Part shown: one piece after another, positions 19,297-28,539 of the stretch
Numbering within the stretch: the first letter of the stretch is position 1
Layout of the letters: every line of letters begins with the position of its first letter
Origin: Zygosaccharomyces rouxii
Lineage: Eukaryota; Ascomycota; Saccharomycetes; Saccharomycetales; Saccharomycetaceae
DNA: 64,000 bases
Assembly: GCF_000026365.1 (NCBI RefSeq)
Contig: NC_012994.1
Coordinates: 62,001 to 126,000, forward strand
Direction: 5' to 3'
Notes under the pieces: model-generated
Seen by the model: the letters and a program-made list of their open reading frames with translations, nothing else
The model's database searches: none
Told to the model about the DNA's origin: nothing
Made by a program: the position numbers and the translations under genes

Positions 19297-21180
19297 ATGT
19301 TACTACCAGTTCAAGTTCATAGTGATGAGATCCTCTCCCACATCCTTTCTCATGATACAACAATTCTAATCGGTGAAACTGGTTCGGGTAAATCAACCCA
19401 AATTCCACAGTTACTCTTAAAATATGGTAAAATCGCAATCACACAACCACGTAGGGTCGCTGCGATTAATTTAGCCACTAGGGTCGCACAAGAAACAAAT
19501 TCAAGAGTTGGTGATACTATTGGTTACTCAGTTCGTTTCGATCACAGGACTTCATCAAAAACAAGATGCAAATACGTTACAGACGGTATGTTGCTAAGAG
19601 AAATGATTAATGATAAAGAGCTAAAGAACTACGATACTGTTATTATCGATGAAGCCCATGAAAGAACAGTTTTGACTGATTTAATTATCGGTTTCCTTAA
19701 GGAACTACAGGGACGGAGAAAATTGCGTATAGTTATCATGTCGGCTACATTAAACGCCGAATCTTTTAGCCGATTTTTCCACAATGCCCCTATTTTACAT
19801 GTTCGTGGTAGAAGATTCCCAGTACAACAATTATACCTTAGAGAACCGTGCGATGATTTGGTCGAGATAGCTATTCGTTGTGTGGTACAAATTAATGCGG
19901 GGGAACCCCTCGGTGACGTATTGTGTTTTTTACCGGGACAAGAAGAGATCGACAGGGCTGTAACTTTCCTCGAAAGAATTGGACCGGAGATTAGAAGTAG
20001 GGGATTCCCAGTCATGGTCGGTATGCCACTTTATGCTTCATTACCACCATCAGAACAATTGAAAGTTTTCCAAAGGATCAAAGGTAAACAACAATCACGT
20101 AAAATTATTTTCTGTACAAACGTTGCGGAAACATCTATTACAGTCCCCGGTGTAAAATACGTTGTTGATTCAGGATTACGTAGGGTTAAAGTTTGGAGAC
20201 ACGCATTAAACTTGTCTACCTTGCTTACCGTCCCAGTTTCGCGCGCCTCTGCACAACAGCGTTCCGGTAGAGCCGGTCGTGAATGTGCAGGAAAATGCTA
20301 CCGATTATTCCAGGAATCAGATTTTGAGAAAATGCCAGCAGTTACAGAACCAGAAATCGCGCGATGTGACGTCACAGAACCATTACTGTTGTTAAAGCGT
20401 CATGGTGTAGATGATGTTTTGAATTGGTCATGGTTTGAACATCCGGGGAAGGAATCTATTTTGCAAGCTCTTGGAGAACTGTTACTATTAGGGGCATTAG
20501 ATGCAAAGGGATCGTTGACACCCCTAGGATATAGAATGTCATCTTTACCACTGCCACCGCAGTTAGGTGTTGTTCTAATAGCCGCCGAAGATAAACAAAA
20601 GCACTGCCTCGACACTTGTATTGATATTGTTGCGTGCCTGAGTGTGGAGAATGTTCTGCTGTCTCCACCGTGGGAACAAAGGGATATAGTCAATGAACGC
20701 CGTACAGCCATCTGCCACCGTGCATCACGTTGGGGAGATTTGGTGCTCTACAAGGAATTGTGGGATCACTACTTTAGAACCTCCTTGACCGGCGATGAGA
20801 AAAAAACCTTCTGCCAAGAACTATACGTAAACCAAAGGGCAATGCGACAGGTGCAAAAAGTGCGGGGGCAACTACGGAGTCTATTCCGATTACATGAGGA
20901 TCCTGACCCCACCGCACACCACGCCCTTGAGACTGAAGAAATCCCCGCAGTCATTACATGTTTTTTATCTGGGTACCCTAAGAACTTAGCAATTTTACAC
21001 CCAGACCGTTCACACAAGATTGTTACCACCGGTGAAACGGTTCAACCACACCCTGCTTCAACTCTTTTCACACAGCGCAAGACCGATTGCCCCGCGATCC
21101 TCTACACGGAATACGTTTATACGTCAAAAGGTTACGCTAGGAATGTTTCTAGGCTCGAATTATCATGGTTAAGTTCGTAA
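19297..21180 (+). CDS. DHR2: Dhr2, nucleolar DEAH-box RNA helicase for 18S rRNA
   Basis: 627 aa. Helicase motifs in order: GETGSGKST (about 28), [12 protein letters not shown] (about 119), SAT, TNVAETSITVPG, QRSGRAGRE, then the HA2/ratchet and OB-fold regions ending in ELSWLSS. QPRRVAAINLATRVAQE and DEAHERTVLTDLIIGFLK match Dhr2 better than Prp43 or Prp22. Yeast Dhr2 is about 735 aa; this protein lacks the N-terminal extension and begins at the conserved LPV before motif I. There is an in-frame TAA at 19261 and no AG between it and the ATG, so a spliced N-terminal exon is not possible with a canonical acceptor. Confidence 0.92.
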   Translation: MLLPVQVHSDEILSHILSHDTTILIGETGSGKSTQIPQLLLKYGKIAITQPRRVAAINLATRVAQETNSRVGDTIGYSVRFDHRTSSKTRCKYVTDGMLLREMINDKELKNYDTVIIDEAHERTVLTDLIIGFLKELQGRRKLRIVIMSATLNAESFSRFFHNAPILHVRGRRFPVQQLYLREPCDDLVEIAIRCVVQINAGEPLGDVLCFLPGQEEIDRAVTFLERIGPEIRSRGFPVMVGMPLYASLPPSEQLKVFQRIKGKQQSRKIIFCTNVAETSITVPGVKYVVDSGLRRVKVWRHALNLSTLLTVPVSRASAQQRSGRAGRECAGKCYRLFQESDFEKMPAVTEPEIARCDVTEPLLLLKRHGVDDVLNWSWFEHPGKESILQALGELLLLGALDAKGSLTPLGYRMSSLPLPPQLGVVLIAAEDKQKHCLDTCIDIVACLSVENVLLSPPWEQRDIVNERRTAICHRASRWGDLVLYKELWDHYFRTSLTGDEKKTFCQELYVNQRAMRQVQKVRGQLRSLFRLHEDPDPTAHHALETEEIPAVITCFLSGYPKNLAILHPDRSHKIVTTGETVQPHPASTLFTQRKTDCPAILYTEYVYTSKGYARNVSRLELSWLSS

Positions 21181-21762
21181 TTGCGTAACCCGTGGAAAAG
21201 GTTGCCGTTCAACCGAGAGCAACAGGACAACGGTGTACATTTAGAGTCCGTTTTGTCCCAATGACGTACCTATATGGTTTTTTATATACAATACTATATA
21301 CGGCCAGCCAGCCACATTCTTTCTTATTTTTGACATTCCCACTTTCTGACGTTTCCCCTCCCCCTCTTCTCATTCCCTTTCTCCGCTCCACTACGGGCCG
21401 CACGGCACGGCATTAACATGCACAAACACACAGGGTCGCTTTTTTTCTTACGCTTCCCTCGAATACTGATCCCCGCGTAGTTACTTGGAAGCAATGCTAC
21501 AGGCTCTTCTTCGAGCAACTAGGGCTAAGAACGGGACGTACGGAGTTGGAGACTCGGCGTGCATTCTGTATGTGTGTATAGTGCCGTCCGTGCAAAAAGA
21601 TCATATAAAAGGAATTGTATTAACAAGGATCTGTAAGTTTTTTCCGTAATCAATGAAGATATAAAATATTGCAACGAAATCTAATTGCTTCCTACTTAAG
21701 TCTCCATCTCGAAAGGACAAGCTTAGTGATTCAGCCAAAGACATAGGACATAATCAAGTGCT
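21181..21762. other. Intergenic region DHR2/STL1 paralogue
   Basis: 582 bp promoter region. Two CCCCT stress-response-type elements lie at 21355-21359 and 21361-21365 in a C/T-rich tract. That is barely more than chance would give. No ORF is supported. Confidence 0.5.
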
Positions 21763-23724
21763 ATGGCTGCAAGTAGTGTGAGTGAAAAGGATATACCTCC
21801 AGATAACCGTCATACGATGGGGGACTTAGAGAAAGGTTCATTAATTGAATCCGCCAGTTCCAGTAGGGAACGCTATTCTACTATTGCAAAAAAAGAAGAT
21901 GGGAATGAAAAGCAAACTTACGGTGGGGAAACTCCCCCATCTTCCGACTCTCCCGTTGTACGGGGGAACGGCGCGGAGTCATTACCCCGCGATCTTCCCG
22001 AGGGTGATTCTTACGATCAGCTTGGGTTCGAACCCCCAAAGGGGATAAAGGCATACATGTTCTCTAGAACTGCCCACGCCGGTGCAAGGGGTTTAAGACT
22101 TCGAGTTCTTTGTTCGGCTACTGCTGTGATTGCGTTCTTGCTTTTCGGATATGATCAGGGTCTGATGTCCGGTGTTATTAGTGGTGATGAATTTAACAAC
22201 GAATTTCCTGCAACGAAAGAGAAGGCAACTCATAAAAGAACCACTGTTGTTATTCAAGGTGCTGTTACCGCTTGTTACGAACTGGGATGTTTTGTCGGTT
22301 CAGTCTTTGTTATGTTTTTCGGTGAAAAAATTGGTAGAAAGCCTTGTATTATTATGGGTGCTTTGATCACAATTGTCGGTGCTACCATTTCTACTGTTGC
22401 ATTCCATCACGCATGGGGTTTGGGTCAATTTGTTGTGGGTCGTGTTGTTACTGGTGTTGGTACTGGTTTGAATACATCTTCTATTCCCGTGTGGCAATCA
22501 GAAATGGCTAAGCCTAATGTTAGAGGTCGTCTAATTAACTTGGATGGTTCTACCATTGCTCTTGGTACGATGATTGCCTACTGGTTAGATCTGGGCTTTT
22601 CCTTTATTAAGAACTCTGTTCAATGGAGATTCCCCGTCTCACTGCAAATTCTGTTTGCCCTAGTACTATTCTTTGGTATTATTCAAATGCCCGAATCACC
22701 ACGTTGGTTAATTGGACAAAAGCGTGTTCAAGAAGCCAAGTATATTCTCGCCTGTTTAAACGATTGCAGCATGGACGATGACGAAATTGTCGCCGAAGTT
22801 ACCATGTTGATTGACACCGCTAGAAGATTTGAAAATAAGAAGCGCAGCATCAAGGATCTATTGACCAACGGTAAGACTCAAAATATGAACCGTGCCATTA
22901 TTGCTGCCTCCACCCAATTCATGCAACAATTCACTGGTTGCAATGCTGCCATTTATTATGCTACTATTTTGTTTCAACAAACTTTGAAAAGGTCTCGTAC
23001 TGTAGCATTGATCGTTGGTGGTGCTTTCTCTACCGTCTATTTCTTCTCGACCATACCTACCTTCTACTTAGTTGAAAACTTAGGTCGTCGTCCCATGTTT
23101 TTAATCGGTGTTACCGGTCAGTGTTTGTCGTTTGTCATTACATTTGCTTGTTTGACCCATCCTACTCCAGAACACGGTAAAGGTGCCGCTGTCGGTCTTT
23201 TCTTGTTTATCGTGTTCTTCGGTTTGGCTATGTTGCCACTACCATGGATTTACCCACCTGAGGTCGCTTCTATGAGAGTTCGTGCTGCTACCAATGCTTT
23301 GTCAACTATGTGTAACTGGTTGACAAACTTTGCTGTCGTTATGTTTACACCAGTTTTCATTCAAACTTCTCAGTGGGGTACCTATTTCTTCTTCGCTTTA
23401 ATGAACTTCATCTATATCCCAGTTGTCTTTTTGTTTTACCCTGAAACTGCAGGTAGATCATTGGAGGAAATTGATGTCATTTTCGCCAAGGCCCATGTGG
23501 AACACGCTCAACCTTGGAGAGTTGCCGCCAAGTTACCTAAGTTATCAATGACTGAAGTTGAGGACTACTCCAGTGCCTTGGGTCTGTACGACGACGAAAA
23601 CGAAAAGGAGGGTATTGAAGGTGGAGAAGGAGATGAAGAACCACAGGAAAATGCACTTTTCACCGCTGAGCCATTGAACGGCTCTTCTTCGTCGCGTGAA
23701 TCTGAGCGGGCTCCTCACGCTTAA
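21763..23724 (+). CDS. STL1-type glycerol/H+ symporter, first (longer) paralogue
   Basis: 653-aa sugar-porter-family MFS protein with 12 predicted membrane segments. Motifs: FGYDQGLMSGV (end of TM1 region), GRKP, VGRVVTGVGTGLNTSSIPVWQSE, PESPRWL, QQFTGCNAAIYYAT, LPWIYPPEVASMRVRA and PETAGRSLEEIDVIFAKAH. These match Stl1 (PVWQSEM, YPPEIASMKVRA, AGRSLEEIDIIFAKA), not the Hxt hexose carriers. It differs from its neighbour by a hydrophilic N-terminal extension of about 70 residues and an acidic Ser-rich tail. Stl1 carries glycerol inward with protons, an osmotic-stress function. Z. rouxii is known to have two such genes; which number this one bears I cannot tell. Confidence 0.88.
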   Translation: MAASSVSEKDIPPDNRHTMGDLEKGSLIESASSSRERYSTIAKKEDGNEKQTYGGETPPSSDSPVVRGNGAESLPRDLPEGDSYDQLGFEPPKGIKAYMFSRTAHAGARGLRLRVLCSATAVIAFLLFGYDQGLMSGVISGDEFNNEFPATKEKATHKRTTVVIQGAVTACYELGCFVGSVFVMFFGEKIGRKPCIIMGALITIVGATISTVAFHHAWGLGQFVVGRVVTGVGTGLNTSSIPVWQSEMAKPNVRGRLINLDGSTIALGTMIAYWLDLGFSFIKNSVQWRFPVSLQILFALVLFFGIIQMPESPRWLIGQKRVQEAKYILACLNDCSMDDDEIVAEVTMLIDTARRFENKKRSIKDLLTNGKTQNMNRAIIAASTQFMQQFTGCNAAIYYATILFQQTLKRSRTVALIVGGAFSTVYFFSTIPTFYLVENLGRRPMFLIGVTGQCLSFVITFACLTHPTPEHGKGAAVGLFLFIVFFGLAMLPLPWIYPPEVASMRVRAATNALSTMCNWLTNFAVVMFTPVFIQTSQWGTYFFFALMNFIYIPVVFLFYPETAGRSLEEIDVIFAKAHVEHAQPWRVAAKLPKLSMTEVEDYSSALGLYDDENEKEGIEGGEGDEEPQENALFTAEPLNGSSSSRESERAPHA

Positions 23725-24974
23725 TCTTTACTTCACTTTTAATGCTTACCCTTTTCTCTTTTTTGTCTGAACTGCAAGGCGTGCAGCTGAGACAATCAGG
23801 GATTGTAAAAATATGTTGAAGTTATTTTCATCTTATCTTTGTTGTTTAATTCACGAGAAACGAAGGACAAAAAAAATCATAATCATAACTTTAAGCTGTG
23901 CAGGCTAGTGGACAGTAATATCCAGCTCAATTTAATTATTATATAACTTTTCTTTTATTCTTCCTTTTTGTTTAAGGTTATACTGATCGATATTTTAGAA
24001 CCAATCAAATTACATTAGTATTAAAGTACTAATTTATCTATCAATTTATACCTCTTTTTTTTTTTTGTTTTTGACACCTTTTTTGATTCAAAAGATCTGG
24101 CCAGGGCTCTATCTACTCCACCTTTCCACCTAGTTACATCGGTAATGTAGTCCTGCCCGCCGTCTTCCCCTCACAGCCGTACAATTACGTCTTATCTTTC
24201 GTGTTTACCGTGCTACAATGTAACACCGTCCCCGCACCGTGATATTTACACACCATTCGCTCCCCACAAGTGTACGTATCGCACCGCCGTTCTCCGACAT
24301 GCCACACAGTATTTCAGACAGCCGCATTAGCCCCAGGCGAGTATGCAACGGGCAAGTATGCAACGGGCGACGGTACCCCGGAAGTGTGCGTATGAACAAT
24401 CAGCCGTAAGCAGAAAGAGGGGATGTGTGAAGTCCTAAATGGGACCCTTGCTCCGCATTTTCCGTATATAGTATAAGGGCCCTTGCGCCGAGTAGCGCCA
24501 TTTGCCCACGTCACAATTCCATGAGCTTAATACTACCGGATTCCCGGGATAACGTCATAAGAACTATAAGCGGTAAAATCGGTCTACTAGTGCCAAATGT
24601 AGCTTAGTAACGTATCATGCTGGAACGCTACCATGGGGTTTACTTAGAAACGTTCGGAGTAATATTCCCACTATGGCGGGTAGGTTCTCCCCACTTGCTA
24701 GCAGACCGTTGTACGTCTAGTTCTTTCGGAACTACGCTGGGGGAGATAACTAGGCGCTAAGGAAGGGGTCATAACCACTGTTTAGCTTGAAGAATGGTCA
24801 ATCAGTTTCAATTATATAAACTGAAGGATTATTCTCTTGCTTTCTAGATCCCGACTGGTCGTTTTCGTTGTAGATCCTAGTTTTAAATAGACACATATAT
24901 ACAAATAGTAAAAGTAAGAACCCACCCGTTACTTATCTGCTATTCAATAACTTTTAATAACGTTAACAGAGACA
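23725..24974. other. 1.25-kb spacer and promoter between the STL1 paralogues
   Basis: No supported gene. The left third is AT-rich with poly-T tracts (3' region of the first gene). The middle (24.1-24.8 kb) is noticeably more GC-rich and contains a 15-bp tandem duplication (24337-24366) and two AGGGG stress-type elements (24418-24422, 24764-24768). The right end is the core promoter of the second STL1 gene. Confidence 0.55.
24337..24366 (+). repeat. 15-bp tandem duplication in the STL1 promoter
   Basis: GCGAGTATGCAACGG is followed directly by GCAAGTATGCAACGG (one difference), then GCGACGG. It lies about 610 bp upstream of the STL1 start. Confidence 0.7.
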
Positions 24975-26753
24975 ATGGGTAAAAGAACACAAGGTTTCAT
25001 GGACTATGTATTCAGCAGAACTAGTACAGCTGGTCTCAAAGGTGCGAGACTCAGATATACGGCAGCAGCTGTCGCTGTTATTGGATTTGCACTTTTCGGT
25101 TATGATCAAGGTTTGATGTCAGGTCTTATTACTGGTGATCAGTTCAACAAAGAATTTCCACCAACGAAATCAAACGGTGATAATGATCGTTATGCTAGTG
25201 TTATTCAAGGTGCAGTTACCGCTTGTTACGAAATTGGATGTTTTTTCGGTTCACTGTTTGTTCTTTTCTTTGGTGACGCTATTGGTAGAAAACCATTGAT
25301 TATTTTTGGCGCTATAATTGTCATTATTGGGACTGTTATTTCTACAGCACCTTTCCACCACGCTTGGGGTTTGGGTCAATTTGTTGTTGGTCGTGTTATT
25401 ACTGGTGTTGGTACAGGTTTCAACACTTCTACTATTCCAGTGTGGCAATCTGAAATGACGAAACCAAATATTAGAGGTGCAATGATTAATTTGGATGGTT
25501 CTGTTATTGCTTTTGGTACTATGATTGCTTACTGGCTTGATTTTGGATTTTCCTTTATTAATTCAAGTGTTCAATGGAGATTTCCAGTTTCTGTTCAAAT
25601 TATATTTGCTTTAGTTTTATTGTTCGGTATCGTTAGAATGCCAGAATCACCACGTTGGTTAATGGCAAAGAAAAGACCCGCAGAAGCTCGTTACGTGTTA
25701 GCTTGTTTGAATGATTTACCCGAGAATGACGATGCAATTTTAGCTGAAATGACATCTTTACACGAAGCTGTCAACAGATCTTCGAACCAAAAATCTCAGA
25801 TGAAATCATTGTTCTCTATGGGTAAGCAACAAAATTTTAGCCGTGCGTTGATTGCATCTTCTACCCAATTTTTCCAACAATTTACTGGTTGTAATGCTGC
25901 CATTTACTATTCTACCGTTTTGTTTCAAACTACTGTTCAATTGGACCGTTTACTTGCAATGATTCTAGGTGGTGTCTTTGCAACTGTCTACACTTTATCT
26001 ACATTGCCATCATTTTACTTGGTCGAAAAAGTTGGTCGTCGTAAGATGTTTTTCTTTGGTGCATTGGGTCAAGGTATTTCATTCATCATCACATTTGCTT
26101 GTTTGGTTAATCCAACAAAGCAGAATGCAAAGGGTGCCGCTGTTGGTTTATATTTATTCATTATATGTTTTGGTTTGGCAATCCTAGAATTACCATGGAT
26201 TTATCCACCTGAAATTGCATCAATGAGGGTTCGTGCAGCTACTAATGCCATGTCAACCTGTACTAATTGGGTTACCAATTTTGCAGTTGTTATGTTTACA
26301 CCAGTTTTCATTCAAACTTCTCAATGGGGGTGTTACCTGTTCTTCGCGGTTATGAATTTCATCTATTTGCCAGTTATCTTTTTCTTCTACCCAGAAACCG
26401 CCGGTAGGTCGTTGGAAGAAATCGATATTATTTTTGCCAAGGCCCATGTCGATGGTACATTACCATGGATGGTTGCTCATCGTTTGCCCAAGTTATCAAT
26501 GACTGAAGTTGAAGACTACTCACAATCCTTGGGTCTTCATGATGATGAAAATGAAAAGGAGGAATACGATGAGAAGGAAGCTGAGGCAAATGCTGCTTTG
26601 TTCCAAGTGGAAACTAGTTCTAAATCACCATCATCTAATCGTAAAGATGATGATGCACCAATTGAACATAATGAAGTTCAAGAATCAAATGATAATTCAT
26701 CAAACAGCTCTAATGTGGAAGCACCAATTCCAGTACATCATAACGATCCTTAA
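24975..26753 (+). CDS. STL1: Stl1, glycerol/H+ symporter
   Basis: 592 aa; the closer of the two to S. cerevisiae Stl1 (569 aa), starting with the same compact N-terminus (FMDYVFSRTSTAGLKGARLR). Shared signatures include FGYDQGLMSGLITGDQFN, VVGRVITGVGTGFNTSTIPV, LDGSVIAFGTMIAYW, PESPRWL, QQFTGCNAAIYYSTVLFQ, LPWIYPPEIASMRVRAA and PETAGRSLEEIDIIFAKAH. The C-terminal cytoplasmic tail is acidic and Ser/Asn-rich. It imports glycerol against its gradient at the plasma membrane and is typically induced by hyperosmotic shock through Hog1. It is about three-quarters identical by eye to the upstream paralogue in the membrane core, and its codon use is more A/T-ending. Confidence 0.93.
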   Translation: MGKRTQGFMDYVFSRTSTAGLKGARLRYTAAAVAVIGFALFGYDQGLMSGLITGDQFNKEFPPTKSNGDNDRYASVIQGAVTACYEIGCFFGSLFVLFFGDAIGRKPLIIFGAIIVIIGTVISTAPFHHAWGLGQFVVGRVITGVGTGFNTSTIPVWQSEMTKPNIRGAMINLDGSVIAFGTMIAYWLDFGFSFINSSVQWRFPVSVQIIFALVLLFGIVRMPESPRWLMAKKRPAEARYVLACLNDLPENDDAILAEMTSLHEAVNRSSNQKSQMKSLFSMGKQQNFSRALIASSTQFFQQFTGCNAAIYYSTVLFQTTVQLDRLLAMILGGVFATVYTLSTLPSFYLVEKVGRRKMFFFGALGQGISFIITFACLVNPTKQNAKGAAVGLYLFIICFGLAILELPWIYPPEIASMRVRAATNAMSTCTNWVTNFAVVMFTPVFIQTSQWGCYLFFAVMNFIYLPVIFFFYPETAGRSLEEIDIIFAKAHVDGTLPWMVAHRLPKLSMTEVEDYSQSLGLHDDENEKEEYDEKEAEANAALFQVETSSKSPSSNRKDDDAPIEHNEVQESNDNSSNSSNVEAPIPVHHNDP

Positions 26754-26965
26754 TCATGATAATAATAATAATAATGCCTTTTGATTATCCGAATTATAAC
26801 GATCTAATTCCTCTTTTTGTTTTGTTGTATTTTTAATCCTTTTGGTTCCTCCATATGTATTCTAGGAAGTCAGTTTCATTTGAATTGCATTTTTTTTCTC
26901 CCTCTTCCACTTCGAACTTTATTTCTATGTAATATTTTTACAATTTTATTTATGTGACGACTGGT

Positions 26966-26972
26966 ATGACTC
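26966..26972 (+). promoter_or_regulatory. Gcn4 site of ARG7
   Basis: ATGACTC, with TT following, is the optimal Gcn4 half-site arrangement known from amino-acid biosynthetic promoters. It lies about 135 bp before the ARG7 start, the usual distance for general amino-acid control. Confidence 0.75.
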
Positions 26973-27103
26973 TTTATACATAAGAGGTGATCAAGAGAAT
27001 ATATAATACGAACAGTTTTAATTTTTCAACGTAGCTGTAGCTGTCCTTCGTCCTCTTCTTCTTCTTCGTTTAAGGAAAAACACAATCGGAGAGTAATAAG
27101 AAA

Positions 27104-28417
27104 ATGAAGTTTTCTAGTGTTCTCAAGCAAAGTGCTAAATATGCTGCCCATGTTCCCAAGAGTGGTGTATTTCCTCGAGGTTTCCAAGTCGGTTCCATAG
27201 CGTCTGGCGTTAAAAAGAATGGTAATTTAGATCTAGGTGTATTGGTCAATACCAACAAGTCTTATGAATCCTCGGCAGCTTCCGTCTTTACTACCAACAA
27301 ATTTAAAGCTGCACCTGTTATATTATCTCAGAGAGTTTTAGAAGAAAAAAATGGTAAGGGTATTAATGCTATTGTAGTTAATTCCGGCTGTGCAAATTCC
27401 GTTACTGGTGAAGTTGGTCTTCAAGATGCTACTCAAATGGCCAAGCTGATTGATGAAAAATTGGGTGCTACGAGTCCTTCTACACTTATTATGTCTACCG
27501 GTGTTATTGGTCAGAGATTACAGATGGATAAGATTAGTAAAGGTGTTTCACAGCTTTTTGCTAACAATTCCTTTGGTAGTGATTTCAACAGTTGGTTAAA
27601 CATTGCTAAATCGATTTGCACTACTGATACTTTCCCAAAATTAATTACTTCAAATTTTACTCTAAAGAATGGTACTCAGTATACCTTAACTGGTATGGCT
27701 AAAGGTGCTGGTATGATTTGTCCTAATATGGCTACCTTGTTGGGTTTTATCGTTACAGATTTACCTATTGAGAGTAAAGCATTATCTAAAATGTTGAAAT
27801 TTGCTACTGATCGTTCCTTTAACTGTATCTCAGTGGATGGTGATATGAGTACCAATGATACTATAAATATGATTGCAAATGGTGCCGTCAAGACAGATGA
27901 AATTACAGAGGATTCACCTGAATTTTTGCAAGTTCGTGACCAGGTGACTCAATTCGCCCAAAAATTAGCACAACTAGTGGTTCGTGATGGTGAAGGTGCA
28001 ACTAAATTCGTCACCGTTAAAGTGCAAAACTCTTCAACATTTGCTGATGCTAAAATCATTGCAGAATCGATTTCAAACTCTATGCTTGTGAAGACTGCTC
28101 TTTATGGTAAGGACGCGAACTGGGGTCGTATTCTTTGTGCAATTGGTTATGCTAAACTGGACAATTTAGATTCTTTACAAACTGACAAATTAAACGTTAG
28201 CTTTGTCGCTACTGATAATTCAGAACCAAGAGAATTGAAATTGTTGGTCAATGGTGTTCCTCAGTTGAACATCGACGAGGAAAGAGCTTCACAGATCTTG
28301 GCATTACCTGATTTGGAAGTGCTCGTAGATCTTGGTACTGGTAACGAAGAAGCCCAATTCTGGACCTGTGACTTGTCCCACGAGTACGTTACAATCAATG
28401 GTGATTACCGTTCTTGA
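27104..28417 (+). CDS. ARG7: Arg7 (Ecm40), mitochondrial ornithine acetyltransferase
   Basis: 437 aa (yeast 441). ArgJ family: [21 protein letters not shown], the autocleavage site with catalytic Thr in [16 protein letters not shown] (K-G-[AS]-G-M-x-x-P-x-M-A-T-[ML]-L), DGDMSTNDT, and the C-terminus [16 protein letters not shown], identical to yeast. The basic N-terminus ([21 protein letters not shown]) fits matrix targeting. The enzyme moves acetyl from N-acetylornithine to glutamate, closing the acetyl cycle of arginine synthesis, and is processed into two chains before the Thr. Confidence 0.98.
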   Translation: MKFSSVLKQSAKYAAHVPKSGVFPRGFQVGSIASGVKKNGNLDLGVLVNTNKSYESSAASVFTTNKFKAAPVILSQRVLEEKNGKGINAIVVNSGCANSVTGEVGLQDATQMAKLIDEKLGATSPSTLIMSTGVIGQRLQMDKISKGVSQLFANNSFGSDFNSWLNIAKSICTTDTFPKLITSNFTLKNGTQYTLTGMAKGAGMICPNMATLLGFIVTDLPIESKALSKMLKFATDRSFNCISVDGDMSTNDTINMIANGAVKTDEITEDSPEFLQVRDQVTQFAQKLAQLVVRDGEGATKFVTVKVQNSSTFADAKIIAESISNSMLVKTALYGKDANWGRILCAIGYAKLDNLDSLQTDKLNVSFVATDNSEPRELKLLVNGVPQLNIDEERASQILALPDLEVLVDLGTGNEEAQFWTCDLSHEYVTINGDYRS

Positions 28418-28445
28418 GAAAGGGGTTTGTAAAATACGTTTTTTA

Positions 28446-28492
28446 TTTCATAATTATAATAATAATAATAGTAATAGTAATAATTATAATAC
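28446..28492. repeat. AT-rich trinucleotide microsatellite between ARG7 and RNA14
   Basis: Interrupted (TAA)n/(TAG)n run in the 122-bp convergent spacer; it probably serves as an A/T-rich 3'-end signal on both strands. A shorter (AAT)n run follows the STL1 stop at 26758-26775. Confidence 0.6.
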
Positions 28493-28539
28493 ATTTGCTA
28501 TATAAAAATCATGGAGTAAAAAAGTTATCTTACGATATA

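Noticed and set aside
24290..24660. Rgt1-type CGGANNA sites in the STL1 promoter
   Set aside because: About three matches in 1.25 kb is what chance predicts for this short motif on two strands.
21763..26753. Pair read at first as Zygosaccharomyces FFZ fructose facilitators
   Set aside because: The motifs (FGYDQGLMSG, STIPVWQSEM, LPWIYPPEIASM, AGRSLEEIDIIFAKAH) are those of Stl1 in the sugar-porter family; Ffz proteins are outside that family.
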